Notes: generated by a model from the sequence alone, not told the origin. DNA of 64,000 nucleotides from Micromonospora siamensis (GCF_900090305.1 NZ_LT607751.1:4960001-5024000), one strand, 5' to 3'; positions 20,005 through 30,413 are shown, counted from the first letter of the stretch. Program-made: numbers and translations.

Positions 20005-21132
20005 TCAGGTGACCGCGGCCAGGAACTCGCTGTAGAACAGGCCCAGCGCGATCGCCACGCCGATCCCGGCGATGATCCAGAAGCGGACCACGATGTTGAC
20101 CTCGCTCCAGCCGGCCAACTCGAAGTGGTGCTGCAACGGGGACATCCGGAACACCCGTTTGCCGGTCGTACGGAACGAGATGATCTGGATCACCACGGAC
20201 ATCGTGACGATCACGAAGAGCCCGCCCAGGATCGGCAGCAGCAGGATGGTCCGGGTGGACATCGCCATGCCGGCGATCAACCCGCCCAGGCCGAGCGCCC
20301 CGGTGTCACCCATGAAGATCCGCGCCGGTGAGGTGTTCCACCAGAGGAAGCCGACGCAGGCCCCGGCGGCCGCCCCGGCGATCAACGCGATCTCCAGCGG
20401 GTCCCGGACGGTGTAGCAGTACTCCCCGGCCGGGTAGTTCGGGTCGGCGCACCAGTGCCGGTACTGCCAGAAGGCGATCAGCGCGTACGCCCCCAGCACC
20501 ATCACCGAGGCGCCGGTGGCCAGACCGTCCAGGCCGTCGGTGAGGTTCACGCCGTTCGTCGCGGCCATCACCACCATCACGATGACGATCACCGAGCCGA
20601 TCTTGCCGATCTCCAGCGCCGGGATGTCCCGGATGAAGCTCAGCGTGGTGCTGGCCACGGTCTCGGTGTTGGTGGTCTTGCCCCCGGCGTCGGTCATCGT
20701 GGACGGGAAGTAGAGCGCCACGATGCCGAAGACCACGCCGACCAGGATCTGGCCGAGCAGCTTGCCGCGCTTGTTCAGGCCGCCGCTGTGCCGCTTGCGG
20801 ACCTTGAGGAAGTCGTCGAGGAAACCGACCGCGCCGGAGAAGACCATCAGCCCCAGCAGCACCAGCGCCGTGATGGTCGGCTCGACCTGCGCGATCTGCT
20901 GGTCCGGCAGGGTGGTCAGGGCCAGGTGGCCGGCGACGTACGCGATGACGGTGGCCAGGATGAACACCACCCCGCCCATCGTCGGGGTGCCCTTCTTGCC
21001 CTGGTGCATCGCCGGGCCCTCGGCCCGGATCGGCTGGCCGGCCTTGAGCCGGGTGAACACCTTGATCGCGATCGGGGTGCAGAGCAGCGAGACCACGAAG
21101 GCCACCCCGATGGCGACGATGACCGCCCTCAT
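20005..21132 (-). CDS. mraY: phospho-N-acetylmuramoyl-pentapeptide transferase MraY
   Basis: A 375-residue polytopic enzyme with ten membrane helices that moves phospho-MurNAc-pentapeptide from UDP to undecaprenyl phosphate, giving lipid I. Visible family motifs are [45 protein letters not shown] and the closing [11 protein letters not shown]. The ATG overlaps the murF stop (ATGA). The next gene downstream is ftsW, not murD. Confidence 0.97.
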   Translation of the reverse strand: MRAVIVAIGVAFVVSLLCTPIAIKVFTRLKAGQPIRAEGPAMHQGKKGTPTMGGVVFILATVIAYVAGHLALTTLPDQQIAQVEPTITALVLLGLMVFSGAVGFLDDFLKVRKRHSGGLNKRGKLLGQILVGVVFGIVALYFPSTMTDAGGKTTNTETVASTTLSFIRDIPALEIGKIGSVIVIVMVVMAATNGVNLTDGLDGLATGASVMVLGAYALIAFWQYRHWCADPNYPAGEYCYTVRDPLEIALIAGAAAGACVGFLWWNTSPARIFMGDTGALGLGGLIAGMAMSTRTILLLPILGGLFVIVTMSVVIQIISFRTTGKRVFRMSPLQHHFELAGWSEVNIVVRFWIIAGIGVAIALGLFYSEFLAAVT

Positions 21133-22547
21133 GCGGCGCCGCCCTCGGTCGCGACCGCCACGTTCCCGGCGGCCGGCTCGCGCAGCGCGTCGGCCACCTC
21201 CCAGGTCCGGTACCGGGAGCCCTTCACCAGGACGACGTCGCCCGGCCTCAGTTCGCCCCGCAGCACCTCGACGGCCGCCGCCTGATCGGTGAGCAGCACC
21301 GACTCTCCTCCCCAGTCGTTCACGGATGTCGCGCCTTCGTGGATCGGCGCCGCCGGCTCACCCACCACGAGCAGCCGGTCCACCCCCAGCTCGGCCGCGA
21401 GCCGGCCGACCTGCCGGTGTCCCTCGGCCTCGAAGTCGCCCAGTTCGGCCATGTAGCCGAGCACCGCGACCGTACGCCCCCGACCGCGCATGCTGGCCAG
21501 CGCCCGCAGCGCCACGCCGGTCGACGCCGGGTTCGCGTTGTACGAGTCGTCGATCACCGTCACCGAGTCGGAACGCTCGAAGACATCCATCCGGCGGGTG
21601 GAGACCAGGCCCAGCTCGCCCAGCGCCGCGGCCACCTCGGCCGGCGGCATGCCCAGCTCGCGGGCGACCGCCGCGGCGGCCAGCGAGTTGGAGACCTGGT
21701 GGCGGCCGGTCAGCCCGAGCCGCACCGGCGCGCTCCCCTCCGGCGTCACCAGGGTGTACGCCGGGCGGCCCCGCTCGTCCAGCGTGACGTCCACGGCGCG
21801 CACGTCGGCCCGCTCCGACTCGCCGTAGCGGACCACCCGGGCCGCCGTACGCGACGCCATGGCGTCCACCAGCGGGTCGTCGGCGTTGAGCACCGCGAGC
21901 CCGTCGGCGGGCAGCGCCTCGACCAGCTCCCCCTTGGCCAGCGCGATCGCCTCCACCGAGCCGAACTCGCCGATGTGCGCCACGCCGACGTTGAGCACCA
22001 CGGAGATCCGCGGCGGCACCACGTCGCACAGGTAGCGGACGTGCCCCACCCCGCGGGCGCCCTTCTCCATCACCAGGTAGCGGGTCTCCGGCGTGGCCTG
22101 CAACGCCGTGTACGGGTGGCCCAACTCGTTGTTGAACGAGCCGGGCGGCGCCACGGTCGGGCCGAGCCGGACGGTGAGCTGGGCGATCAGGTCCTTGGTG
22201 GTCGTCTTGCCGGACGAGCCGGTCAGCCCGATCACGGTGAGCCCCGGCAGCCGGTCGACGACCGCGCGGGCCAGCCAGCCCATCGCGTCGAGCGCGTCGG
22301 CGACCAGCACCATCGGCACCCCGGGCACCTCGCGGGTACCCAGCACCGCCACCGCGCCCGCCTCGACGGCGCGGGCGGCGTAGTCGTGCCCGTCCACCTT
22401 CTCCCCGGGGAAGGCGACGAAGAGCCCACCGGCGGCCACCTTGCGGGAGTCGAACTCGACCGTCCCGGTCACCCGGGCGTCCCGCTCGGCGGCCACCAGC
22501 CGCCCGTCGACGGCCGCGGCGACCTCGGCCAGCGTCAGCGGGATCAT
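21129..22547 (-). CDS. murF: UDP-N-acetylmuramoyl-tripeptide--D-alanyl-D-alanine ligase
   Basis: A 472-residue Mur ligase that adds the D-Ala-D-Ala dipeptide. The uridine-binding N-terminus (residues 1-100) includes [25 protein letters not shown]. The ATP loop is [13 protein letters not shown], followed by [11 protein letters not shown] and [14 protein letters not shown], and the third domain has [12 protein letters not shown]. The order of motifs and length fit MurF rather than MurE. It overlaps murE upstream and mraY downstream by four bases each. Confidence 0.96.
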   Translation of the reverse strand: MIPLTLAEVAAAVDGRLVAAERDARVTGTVEFDSRKVAAGGLFVAFPGEKVDGHDYAARAVEAGAVAVLGTREVPGVPMVLVADALDAMGWLARAVVDRLPGLTVIGLTGSSGKTTTKDLIAQLTVRLGPTVAPPGSFNNELGHPYTALQATPETRYLVMEKGARGVGHVRYLCDVVPPRISVVLNVGVAHIGEFGSVEAIALAKGELVEALPADGLAVLNADDPLVDAMASRTAARVVRYGESERADVRAVDVTLDERGRPAYTLVTPEGSAPVRLGLTGRHQVSNSLAAAAVARELGMPPAEVAAALGELGLVSTRRMDVFERSDSVTVIDDSYNANPASTGVALRALASMRGRGRTVAVLGYMAELGDFEAEGHRQVGRLAAELGVDRLLVVGEPAAPIHEGATSVNDWGGESVLLTDQAAAVEVLRGELRPGDVVLVKGSRYRTWEVADALREPAAGNVAVATEGGAA

Positions 22548-24097
22548 CGCTGCCCCACCAGGTCGCCGAAACGGGCCCGCAGCGCCGCCGCCAACTCCAC
22601 CCGGTCGTCGAACGGCAGCACCTCGCCACCCACCTCCTGGCCTCGTTCCTGTCCCTTGCCCAGCAGCGCCACCACGTCACCCGGTTCGGCCAGCCGGACC
22701 GCCTCGGCGATGGCGTCCCGCCGGCCGGGCGCCTCGATGATCCGCGCCGGGGTGCCCGCCTCGTACGCCCCGGCCAGCACCTCGGCCCGGATCGCCGCCG
22801 GGTCCTCGGTACGCGGGTTGTCGTCGGTCACCAGCACCACGTCGGCCCCCTGCGCCGCGGTCGCGCCCATCACCGGCCGCTTGCCCCGGTCCCGGTCGCC
22901 GCCGGCGCCCAGCACGCAGATCAGCCGGCCGGCGCTCAGGCCGCGCAACGCGACCAGCACCGCCTCGATGGCGTTGGCCTTGTGCGCGTAGTCCACCACC
23001 CCGCGCACCGGGGCCGCGCCGCTGACGAGTTCCAGCCGCCCGGGAACCCCGCCGCAGTCGGCCACCCCGGCCGCCGCGGTGGCCGGGTCCACCCCGATCG
23101 CCACCAGCATGGCGATGGCCAGCAGCGCGTTGGCCACGTTGTGCCGGCCGGGCAGCGCCACGCCGGTCTCCAGGGTCTCCCCGTGCGGACCGTGCACGGT
23201 GAACCGTTGCGCGTAGCCCTCGCCGCCGACGCCGGTGGCGTACCAGGTGGCGGTCGGGTCACCGGTCGCCGAGTAGCTGACCGTGGCCGGCTTGAACAGC
23301 GGCCGCAGCGCCGGGTCGTCGTGGTTGAGCACCTCGACGCCGCACCGGCCGTCGAAGAGCCGCGCCTTGGCCGCGAAGTAGTCCGCCGAGTCGGCGTGGA
23401 AGTCGAGGTGGTCGGAGCCGAAGTTGGTGTAACCGCCCACGGCGAAGCGCACGCCGCCCACCCGGCCCATCACCAGCGCGTGGCTGGACACCTCCATCAC
23501 CACCGCGGTCACCCCTCGCTCGCGGGCCGCGGCCAGCATGGCGTGCAGGTCGGTCGCCTCCGGCGTGGTGCGGACGCTGTCCACCACCAGGTCACCGAGG
23601 CGGGTCTCCACGGTGCCGATCAGCCCGGTGGTGTGACCGGCGGCCCGCAGCCCCGACTCGACGAGGTAGGCGGTGGAGGTCTTGCCCGCGGTGCCGGTGA
23701 TCCCGATCATCGTCAGGCCCTCCGTGGGGTCGCCGTAGACGGCGGCGGCGACCAGGCCGAGCACCGCCCGCGGGTCGGGCACCACCAAGGCCGGCAGGCC
23801 CGCCTCGGCCGCCGCGGCAGCGCCGGCGTGATCGGTGAGCACGGCCACCGCGCCGGCCGCCGCGGCCTGGGCGGTGAATTCCGCGCCGTGCCTACGGGCG
23901 CCGGGCAGGGCGGCGTACAGGTCGCCGGGGCGGACCTCCTGGCTGGCGTGGGTGGCGCCGGTGACCGCGACCTCGGCGGCTTCCGGCGGCAGCGCGAGCG
24001 GCTGGTCGCCGGTCGCCGGGGTGCTGGCCCGTAGCCGGGCGACGAGGTCGCCGAGCCGGACGGGATTCACGATCTGGGGACGTGGATTGCCGGGCAC
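22544..24097 (-). CDS. murE: UDP-MurNAc-L-alanyl-D-glutamate--diamino acid ligase
   Basis: A 517-residue Mur ligase for the third stem residue, expected to be meso-DAP or a related diamino acid in this group. The ATP loop is GITGTAGKTSTAYL; RTTPEATDLHAML and NFGSDHLDFH follow, and the diamino-acid pocket region is VTDDNPRTEDP. In meso-DAP enzymes this loop reads DNPR, as here, which supports meso-DAP. The start GTG at 24095-24097 lies 8 bases after a TAGGGT box, so a leaderless internal transcript is possible. The longer frame to 24304 has no family sequence. Confidence 0.95.
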   Translation of the reverse strand: MPGNPRPQIVNPVRLGDLVARLRASTPATGDQPLALPPEAAEVAVTGATHASQEVRPGDLYAALPGARRHGAEFTAQAAAAGAVAVLTDHAGAAAAAEAGLPALVVPDPRAVLGLVAAAVYGDPTEGLTMIGITGTAGKTSTAYLVESGLRAAGHTTGLIGTVETRLGDLVVDSVRTTPEATDLHAMLAAARERGVTAVVMEVSSHALVMGRVGGVRFAVGGYTNFGSDHLDFHADSADYFAAKARLFDGRCGVEVLNHDDPALRPLFKPATVSYSATGDPTATWYATGVGGEGYAQRFTVHGPHGETLETGVALPGRHNVANALLAIAMLVAIGVDPATAAAGVADCGGVPGRLELVSGAAPVRGVVDYAHKANAIEAVLVALRGLSAGRLICVLGAGGDRDRGKRPVMGATAAQGADVVLVTDDNPRTEDPAAIRAEVLAGAYEAGTPARIIEAPGRRDAIAEAVRLAEPGDVVALLGKGQERGQEVGGEVLPFDDRVELAAALRARFGDLVGQR

Positions 24098-24188
24098 GGC
24101 GTCAGACCCTACCCGGTCGTCCGGTTCCGACCGCACAGCCGCCCCGGTGGTTCGTCGCCACCCAACGATGATGTCCCGCCCCGGTCGC

Positions 24189-26447
24189 TCAGCGTGGATA
24201 GACCACGAACTTCGGTGCCGGCTCACTGCTCGGCGGCACCCGGTAGTGGCGCAGCGTGAAGCCCATGATGTCCCGGAAGGCCGGCGCGGCCGAGGTGCCG
24301 CCACCGCCCGTGGTGGGACCCCAGACGAAGACCGCCACCACGTACCGGGGGTTCTCCGCCGGTGCCATCCCGATGAACGAGCCGACCTCGCCGGGCTGCT
24401 GCTTGCCGTCGAGGTAGCGCAGACCGGTGCCGGTCTTGCCCGCCACCCGGTAACCGGGGACCGCGGCGGCCAGCCCGGTGGCCCGGTCCACCGTGGTGAC
24501 CGCCTCCAGCATGCTGCGCAACGCCACCGCGTTCTGCGGACTGAGCACCGGGTGCGTCGCCGGCGGCGCGGCCGGGATCCGCTTGCCGTCGCTGATCGTG
24601 GCCCGGATCAGGTGCGGCTGCACGTAGGTGCCGTTGTTGGCGACCGCCGCGTACACCGCGGCCATCTGCAACGGTGTGGCGTCCACACTGTGCCCGATCG
24701 GCACCGACCCGTGCGACGACTCGCTCCACTTGTCGGCCGGCAGCAGCCGCCCCGAGGCCTCGCCCGGCATGCCCTCCCCGGTGGGCCGGCCCAGTCCGAA
24801 CCGCTTCTGGTAGTCGATCAGCCGGTCGGGGCCGAGCTTCTCCCCGATCTCGATGGTGCCGACGTTGGACGAGTAGGCCAGCATGCCGGGGATGCTCATC
24901 TTGCGGCCGCCCGCGGGGTGGCTGTCCTTGAACCGGACGTCGCCCTTCACGATGCTGTCCTGTAGGGGCAGGGCGGTCTGCGGGGTGATCACCCCCTCCT
25001 GCAGCGCCGCGCCGTAGGTGATCGCCTTGTGCACCGAGCCCGGGTCCACCACGAAGCTGGTGGCGGCGTCCTCCCGGTCGGTCGGCCGGCTGCGCCCGGG
25101 ATCGGCGGCGTCGTACGTCGGCTGGCTGGCCTGGGAGAGCACCTCTCCGGTGCGGACGTCCAGCACCACGGCGGCGCCGACGCTGCCCTTGACCTTGTCC
25201 ACCTGGGCCTTGAGCATCCGCTGGGTCTGGTACTGCAGGTCGGCGTCGAGGGTCAGCTCCAGCGAGCTGCCCGGCTGGGCCGGGGTGGTCTCGCTGTAGC
25301 CACCGGGGATCGGCGCGGCGAGGTTGCCCTGGCCGGCCTCGAAGAGCCGCCGGCCGTCGACCCCGCGCAGCACGTCGTCGTACTTGGCCTCCAGCCCCTC
25401 CAGGCCGACCATGTCCTCGCCGGTGAAGCCGATCAGGTTGGCCGCCAGGTCACCGCCGGGCACCTCGCGCCGCTCGTCGCGGCTCAGGTCGATGCCGCGC
25501 AACTTGAGGGCGGCGACCTGCTTGGCCTTGTCGATCGGCACCCCGCGGGCGAGGTACTGGAACCGGGAGCCGGGGCCGGTCCGGTGCCGCATCTTCTCCG
25601 CCAGCTCGGACACGGGCACCCCGAGCAGCGGGGAGAGCGCCTTCGCGGTGGCGTCGGGGTCCTTGACCAGGGTGGGATCGGCGGAGACGTACCGGGCCTC
25701 GACGCTGTGCGCCAGCGGGGCGCCGGACCGGTCGTAGATCGCGCCCCGCGGGGCGGGCAGGTCGATCCGGCTCAGCCGGTCGGTGACCCCGCCGCCGGCG
25801 AACGCCGGGCTGTCGGTCGCCTGGAGGAAGACCAGCCGGATGCCGATGACCGCGAAGAGGGCCAGGGTGAGCAGCGTGCCCAGCCGCAGCCGGCGGTTCG
25901 GGTCGGCCAGCTTGGGCGGGCGTCGCGGCTTGCGTGACGGGCGCCGGGCCGCCGGCCGGTCCGGGCGGCGCGGGGCGCGCGGGCCGGGGCGGCGGCGCGG
26001 CGGCGGCGGCAGGTCGTCGTCGTCGAAGGGATCGTCGTCGACCGGACGGGCCCGCACGGTGCGGACCACACCGCCCCGGCCGGCGGCCGGGGCGTCCCGG
26101 CGCGCGGCCCGGGCCTGGCCGGTGCGACCGCCGTCGAGCACCTGCAACGCGGGGCGGAACGGGTCCGCGGCCCGGCTGCTACGGGGCGTACGCCGCTGGC
26201 CGCCACCCGCGGCCCGGGTGCTCCGCTCCGGCCGTTCGACGCTGTGTTCCTCGCGCGGCGCGCGGCCACGCTCCTCGTTGCTCTCCCGCACGGTCCGGCC
26301 CCGCGGGGTGTACGCGCGGGCCCCGGAGATCCCGCCGACCCCCGGCTCACCGCCGCGCGGCTCAGCGACCCGGCCACCCCGGGACGACGAACCGCGCCGG
26401 GAGCCTGTGGCGTCCCGGCGCGGGTCCTCCGACGATCTCGGGGGCAC
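24189..26447 (-). CDS. ftsI: septal transpeptidase FtsI (PBP3) with long cytoplasmic tail
   Basis: A 752-residue class B penicillin-binding protein that crosslinks septal peptidoglycan with FtsW. The three active-site motifs appear in order: SVHK (in VVDPGSVHKAITYGAAL), SSN (AYSSNVGT) and KTG (VAGKTGTG). One membrane helix lies at about residues 190-212, followed by the dimerisation/pedestal domain (RGAIYDRSGAPLAHS). The first 185 residues are cytoplasmic, Arg/Pro/Asp-rich and far longer than the tail in model FtsI proteins; the tail has acidic DDDPFDDDDL and basic clusters. It follows ftsL by 3 bases. Confidence 0.95.
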   Translation of the reverse strand: MPPRSSEDPRRDATGSRRGSSSRGGRVAEPRGGEPGVGGISGARAYTPRGRTVRESNEERGRAPREEHSVERPERSTRAAGGGQRRTPRSSRAADPFRPALQVLDGGRTGQARAARRDAPAAGRGGVVRTVRARPVDDDPFDDDDLPPPPRRRPGPRAPRRPDRPAARRPSRKPRRPPKLADPNRRLRLGTLLTLALFAVIGIRLVFLQATDSPAFAGGGVTDRLSRIDLPAPRGAIYDRSGAPLAHSVEARYVSADPTLVKDPDATAKALSPLLGVPVSELAEKMRHRTGPGSRFQYLARGVPIDKAKQVAALKLRGIDLSRDERREVPGGDLAANLIGFTGEDMVGLEGLEAKYDDVLRGVDGRRLFEAGQGNLAAPIPGGYSETTPAQPGSSLELTLDADLQYQTQRMLKAQVDKVKGSVGAAVVLDVRTGEVLSQASQPTYDAADPGRSRPTDREDAATSFVVDPGSVHKAITYGAALQEGVITPQTALPLQDSIVKGDVRFKDSHPAGGRKMSIPGMLAYSSNVGTIEIGEKLGPDRLIDYQKRFGLGRPTGEGMPGEASGRLLPADKWSESSHGSVPIGHSVDATPLQMAAVYAAVANNGTYVQPHLIRATISDGKRIPAAPPATHPVLSPQNAVALRSMLEAVTTVDRATGLAAAVPGYRVAGKTGTGLRYLDGKQQPGEVGSFIGMAPAENPRYVVAVFVWGPTTGGGGTSAAPAFRDIMGFTLRHYRVPPSSEPAPKFVVYPR

Positions 26448-26450
26448 GGC

Positions 26451-27059
26451 TCATCCCCCCGCGCCCTGCGGGCTGGTGATGGCCGGCTGGCCGGTGGCCG
26501 GCTGCGGCACGCCGATCACCCGACCGTCCGGCAGCCGGATGTACGCGGGCTCGTCGGACTCGACCAGCCCCAGCTTGCGCGCGTTGGCCGCCAGGTTGCC
26601 CGGCGCCTCCGCCGCGGCGATCTCCTTCTCCAACTGCTGCTGGTCCAGGTCGAGCTTGGCCTGCTGCTCGTGCAGCTTCTCCAGCCGGAAGGCGTTCTCA
26701 TTGATCTTGGTGTTGACCAGCAGGATGCCCAGCACCCCGCCAACCACCAGCAGCACGACCAGCGCGGCGAACGGCGCCCGCGGCACCGAGATCGGCGCCG
26801 GCGGGGCGACCCGCAGCCGCGGCCCCGCCGCCGCGGTCTCCCGCTTCGCCGGCCGTTCGGCCGGGCGCAGCGCGGCGCTGCCCTGGGTCGGGAACTCGCG
26901 CGCCCCCCGGGCGCGAGTCTCCCCCTGGCGTACGCGGTCCGCCGTCGGCGTTCCCGCCTCGCCGCGCGTGGCCCGCTGCGCCGCGATCCGGCCCCCCGAC
27001 CGCGGTGCGCGTGGCCCGACGCCGGTACGGTCCCGGCGGTCGCGCTCGTCAACGTTCAT
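26451..27059 (-). CDS. ftsL: division protein FtsL-like
   Basis: A 202-residue bitopic protein with a basic disordered N-terminus of about 90 residues, one membrane helix (about 98-118, [19 protein letters not shown]) and a coiled coil ([27 protein letters not shown]), then a short C-terminal tail. This is the layout of actinobacterial FtsL between rsmH and ftsI. The ATG at 27059 is preceded by GGAGGGAACAT, a strong ribosome site, and overlaps the rsmH 3' end by 11 bases. The alternative start at 27089 has no such site. Confidence 0.85.
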   Translation of the reverse strand: MNVDERDRRDRTGVGPRAPRSGGRIAAQRATRGEAGTPTADRVRQGETRARGAREFPTQGSAALRPAERPAKRETAAAGPRLRVAPPAPISVPRAPFAALVVLLVVGGVLGILLVNTKINENAFRLEKLHEQQAKLDLDQQQLEKEIAAAEAPGNLAANARKLGLVESDEPAYIRLPDGRVIGVPQPATGQPAITSPQGAGG

Positions 27060-28170
27060 ATGTTCCCTCCCCCTCTTCGTCCGTCCCACTGCCGTCCCTC
27101 GGCGTCGCCGGGAGAGCCGCCTCGGCTCCCGTCGTCGACCCCGTTCCCGGTTGGTGCATCGCCTTGACCCGCCGGCGGTACCGTTCGCGGTCGGTCCGCC
27201 CCTGCTGTTCCGCGTCCGGGTCGAGCCGTTCCGCCGCCCGCAGCCGCACCGAGGCGGCCCGCGGGTTGGCGGCGACCTCCGCGTCCCCGGGGAGTTCGGC
27301 GCCCCGGCTGAGCAGCCGGAACGTCGGACCCGACCCGGGCAGCTCGACCGGGAGGTCGATCGGGCCCTTACTGCGGACCCGATCGGCGAGCGCCTGCTTG
27401 GTGAGCCGGTCCTCCAGCGAGTGGTAGGACAGGACCACCATGCGACCGCCCACGGAGAGCTTGTCCAGAGCGGCCGGCAGCGCCGTCTCCAGCGCTGCCA
27501 GTTCTCTGTTTACCTCGATCCGTAAAGCCTGAAACGTTCTCTTGGCCGGGTGTCCCCCGGTTCGTCGGGCTGGCGCCGGAATGCTCTCCCTGACCAGCTC
27601 GGCGAGCCGGGCCGACGACGTGATCCGGCCCTTCTCGCGCTCCCGGATGATCGCCGAGGCGATCCTTCCGGCGAACTTCTCCTCGCCGTACACCCGCAGC
27701 ACCCGGGCCAGGTCCGGATGCGAGTAGGTGTTGACCACCTCCTCGGCGGTCACCCCCCGGGTCTGGTCCATCCGCATGTCCAGGGGCGCGTCCTGCGCGT
27801 ACGCGAACCCCCGGTCGGGCGCGTCGAGCTGCAACGAGGAGACGCCGAGGTCGAACAGCACCCCGTCGATCTCCGGGTAACCCAGGCGGTCCAGCACCTC
27901 GGGCAGCTCGTCGTAGACGGCGTGCTCCAGGTGGATGCGGTCGGCGAACCGGGCCAGCCGGACCCGCGCGTGGGCGAGAGCCTCGGTGTCCCGGTCCAGA
28001 CCGATCAGCACCGTGTTCGGATGGGCCTCCAGGACCGCTTCCGCGTGCCCCGCCAGACCCAGCGTCGCGTCGACGTGAACCGTCCGACCGTTGCGCCCCA
28101 GCGCGGGGGCCAGCAGCTCGAGACACCTCTCGAGCAGCACCGGCACGTGCGTGCCGCGAAGCTCCCCCAT
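27049..28170 (-). CDS. rsmH: 16S rRNA (cytosine-1402 N4) methyltransferase
   Basis: A 373-residue SAM-dependent enzyme (MraW/RsmH) that methylates N4 of C1402 in 16S rRNA. Family motifs are [13 protein letters not shown] at the N-terminus, [14 protein letters not shown] (SAM loop), [35 protein letters not shown] and [10 protein letters not shown]. The ATG at 28170 starts exactly at the conserved [12 protein letters not shown] block. An ATG at 28254 with a GGGAG site would add 28 non-conserved residues and remains possible. The C-terminal 60 residues are charged and variable. Confidence 0.95.
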   Translation of the reverse strand: MGELRGTHVPVLLERCLELLAPALGRNGRTVHVDATLGLAGHAEAVLEAHPNTVLIGLDRDTEALAHARVRLARFADRIHLEHAVYDELPEVLDRLGYPEIDGVLFDLGVSSLQLDAPDRGFAYAQDAPLDMRMDQTRGVTAEEVVNTYSHPDLARVLRVYGEEKFAGRIASAIIREREKGRITSSARLAELVRESIPAPARRTGGHPAKRTFQALRIEVNRELAALETALPAALDKLSVGGRMVVLSYHSLEDRLTKQALADRVRSKGPIDLPVELPGSGPTFRLLSRGAELPGDAEVAANPRAASVRLRAAERLDPDAEQQGRTDRERYRRRVKAMHQPGTGSTTGAEAALPATPRDGSGTDEEGEGTYER

Positions 28171-28376
28171 GTCGACCCCCACTGGTTGAACCGTCCGTTC
28201 CTTCCGCGTCCTGCTCGTCGGGCGACGCTTGCCGTCGTACCGCCAGATCCCCATCCGCTCCCGCCCGCCGGAGGCCGCGGCCCTCCGTTACGGATCGTGC
28301 GCCTGGCACCGGGGAAGGGGTGCCAGGAACTCGAAAGCGGCTGGAGATCTCGCAGTACGTCGGGCGTCGCCACGCC

Positions 28377-28808
28377 CTACAGACCGCCGGGCAGCACCCC
28401 CTCCTCGATGTCGGCGAAGTCGTCTTCGCTCTCTGCGAGGTAGGTCTCCCAGGCCGTCCGGTCCCAGATCTCCACCCGGGTGCTCGCCCCGATGACCACG
28501 AGATCGCGGTCGAGTGCGGCGTACTCCCGGAGGTGGGCCGGGATGGTGACCCGGCCCTGCTTGTCGGGGACCTCGTCGTGCGCGCTGGCGAAGAAGACCC
28601 GGTTGTAGGCCCGGGCCGCCTTGTGCGTCATCGGCTGCGCGCGCAACTGCTCCGCGATGCGCTCGAACTCGGGCATCGGGAAGACGTAGAGGCAGCGCTC
28701 CTGCCCTTTGGTGATCACGACACCCCCCGCCAGCTCATCCCGGAACTTCGCCGGAAGGATCAACCGGCCCTTTTCGTCCAGGCGTGGGGTGTGGGTGCCG
28801 AGGAACAT
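28377..28808 (-). CDS. mraZ: dcw cluster regulator MraZ
   Basis: A 143-residue DNA-binding protein with two AbrB-like SpoVT/MraZ domains: [23 protein letters not shown] and [16 protein letters not shown], each containing the DxxGR...P signature. MraZ binds repeated GTGG/TGGG boxes upstream of its own gene, in some bacteria repressing and in others activating the cluster. Three such boxes at 10-base spacing lie about 90-110 bases upstream here. The ATG at 28808 begins at the domain; the longer frame to 28856 does not add conserved sequence. Confidence 0.95.
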   Translation of the reverse strand: MFLGTHTPRLDEKGRLILPAKFRDELAGGVVITKGQERCLYVFPMPEFERIAEQLRAQPMTHKAARAYNRVFFASAHDEVPDKQGRVTIPAHLREYAALDRDLVVIGASTRVEIWDRTAWETYLAESEDDFADIEEGVLPGGL

Positions 28809-28894
28809 CGGCCCAACCCCCTCGCCCTTCCAGACGGCGTTCGCGGCGCCGCCCACCCCCCGGGCCGGTGGGCCCTCCCGGCCTCACCATCGCG

Positions 28895-28920
28895 CCCCAC
28901 TCTACTCCACTTCCCTCCAC
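28895..28920 (-). promoter_or_regulatory. MraZ-type operator: three GTGG boxes at 10-base spacing
   Basis: Read on the minus strand, GTGGAG (28920), GTGGAG (28910) and GTGGGG (28900) start exactly 10 bases apart, one helical turn. This is the known form of MraZ operators (repeated GTGG/TGGG units at 10-base intervals upstream of mraZ). They lie 87-112 bases before the mraZ ATG. A TTGACA at 28964-28959 on the same strand could be a -35 element but has no good -10 at normal spacing. Apart from these boxes and the murT-facing elements, the 342-base gap between mraZ and murT shows nothing else. Confidence 0.75.
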
Positions 28921-28982
28921 CCGCAACCAGAATCGCCCGCGTGGCGCGCCGTTTGAATTGTCAAAACCGCACGTCAGAGGGG

Positions 28983-28999
28983 GTGGAGCGGAGTGGAGG
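28983..28999 (+). promoter_or_regulatory. second GTGG box pair facing murT
   Basis: GTGGAG at 28983 and GTGGAGG at 28993 repeat with the same 10-base spacing as the mraZ operator but on the opposite strand, in the direction of murT-gatD. A degenerate GTCAGAG sits one unit further upstream at 28973. This could let MraZ act on the divergent lipid II amidation genes. It is an inference from sequence likeness only. Confidence 0.45.
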
Positions 29000-29137
29000 G
29001 CCCCGGCGGCGCCCGGCGGCGTCCGCTTCCCGACATCGGTCCACCCCCGGTCGGCCGAGCGCCGGCCGACCGGTCGCCCGGGCGGTCCGGCCGAACGGTT
29101 CGCCGTCGGCGGCGATCTGGTGGCACCGCCGGTCCGG

Positions 29138-29143
29138 TAACCT
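29138..29143 (+). promoter_or_regulatory. putative -10 box of a leaderless murT transcript
   Basis: TAACCT is followed by 7 bases and then the GTG start at 29151, with no Shine-Dalgarno. The arrangement matches other leaderless-type starts in the window. Confidence 0.5.
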
Positions 29144-29150
29144 CGCTCGG

Positions 29151-30413
29151 GTGACGGACGCGAAGATGCCCCTGCGGGCGAAGGTGGCCAGCTCCGTGTC
29201 CCGGACGGCCGGGGCGCTCTCCCGGGCCGCGGGCCGGGGCGACGGCTCGGTGATCGGTGGCTGGATCGGCCTGAAGATCGACCCCGACCTGCTCGCCCAC
29301 CTCTCCGCCGGCCGCGCCATCGCGCTGGTCTCCGGCACCAACGGCAAGACCACCACCACCCGGCTCTGCGCCGCGGCGGTCGGCGTGCTCGGCCGGGTGG
29401 CCACCAACTCCTTCGGCGCCAACATGCCCACCGGGCACACCTCGGCGCTGGCCCGGGCCGGCAGCACCCCGTACGCGGTGCTGGAGGTCGACGAGCACTA
29501 CCTCGCGCAGGTGCTGGAGGCCACCGAGCCGCACGTGGTGGCCCTGCTGAACCTCTCCCGCGACCAGCTCGACCGGGCCAAGGAGGTCGCCATGATGGCG
29601 CAGCTCTGGCGGGCCGCGCTGATCCGGCACCCGCAGCTCCGGGTGGTCGCCAACGCCGACGACCCGATGGTGGTCTGGGCGGCCACCCCGCCGGCCGACC
29701 CGGCCCGGGGCGCGCACCCGCCGCACGTCACCTGGTTCAGCGCCGGCCAGCGCTGGCACGACGACTCCTGGGTCTGCCCCGAGTGCGGCTCCACCATCCA
29801 GCGCTCCGGCGAGCAGTGGTGGTGCAGCGGCTGCCCGCTGCGCCGGCCCGAACCGCAGTGGACCGTCGAGGACGACGGGGTGATCGACCCGACCGGCGCC
29901 TGGCACAAGGTCACCCTCCAGCTGCCCGGCAAGGTCAACGTCGGCAACGCCGCGACCGCCCTCGCGGTCGCCGCCGAGTTCGGCGTACGCCCCGTCGACG
30001 CGGTGTCCCGGCTGGGCTCGGTCACCTCGGTGGCCGGCCGCTACGCCCAGGTCGACCGGGACGGGCGCAACATCCGGCTGCTGCTGGCCAAGAACCCGGC
30101 CAGTTGGCTGGAGGCGTTCGACATGGCCGACGTGGCGCCGACCCTGCTCTCCATCAACGCCCGGGACCCCGACGGCCTGGACACCTCCTGGCTCTTCGAC
30201 GTCGACTTCGCCCCGCTGCGCGGCCGGCAGGTGCTGATCACCGGTGACCGGGCGTACGACCTGGCCGTCCGGCTGGACGTCAACGACGTGCCCTTCCAGC
30301 ACGTCCGCGACTTCGACGACGCGGTCCGCGCGGTGCCGCCGGGTCGCCTCGAGGTCATCGCCAACTACACCGCCTTCCAGGACATCCGAGCGGAGCTGGA
30401 CCGTGTCAACTGA
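29151..30413 (+). CDS. murT: lipid II isoglutaminyl synthase, Mur-ligase subunit MurT
   Basis: A 420-residue Mur-ligase-like protein that, with GatD, uses ATP and glutamine to amidate the alpha-carboxyl of D-Glu (position 2) in lipid II. The ATP loop GTNGKTTTT is at residues 62-70, the LNLSRDQLDR segment follows, and a four-Cys zinc ribbon (C209, C212, C225, C228; CPECG...CSGC) interrupts the central domain as in known MurT proteins. The C-terminal DUF1727 domain is present. gatD overlaps by 11 bases. The start used follows a TANNNT box; an ATG at 29166 is an alternative. Confidence 0.95.
   Translation: MTDAKMPLRAKVASSVSRTAGALSRAAGRGDGSVIGGWIGLKIDPDLLAHLSAGRAIALVSGTNGKTTTTRLCAAAVGVLGRVATNSFGANMPTGHTSALARAGSTPYAVLEVDEHYLAQVLEATEPHVVALLNLSRDQLDRAKEVAMMAQLWRAALIRHPQLRVVANADDPMVVWAATPPADPARGAHPPHVTWFSAGQRWHDDSWVCPECGSTIQRSGEQWWCSGCPLRRPEPQWTVEDDGVIDPTGAWHKVTLQLPGKVNVGNAATALAVAAEFGVRPVDAVSRLGSVTSVAGRYAQVDRDGRNIRLLLAKNPASWLEAFDMADVAPTLLSINARDPDGLDTSWLFDVDFAPLRGRQVLITGDRAYDLAVRLDVNDVPFQHVRDFDDAVRAVPPGRLEVIANYTAFQDIRAELDRVN

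Noticed and set aside
22544..24304. A second, longer MurE start at 24304
   Set aside because: The extra 69 codons lack family sequence and a ribosome site; the GTG at 24097 fits better.
24189..26447. Defective transpeptidase because the first motif reads SVHK instead of STFK
   Set aside because: SVHK still satisfies SxxK, and SSN and KTG follow at normal distances.
28951..28964. Full promoter for mraZ from the TTGACA at 28964-28959
   Set aside because: No acceptable -10 at 16-19 bases; only mentioned as a possible -35.
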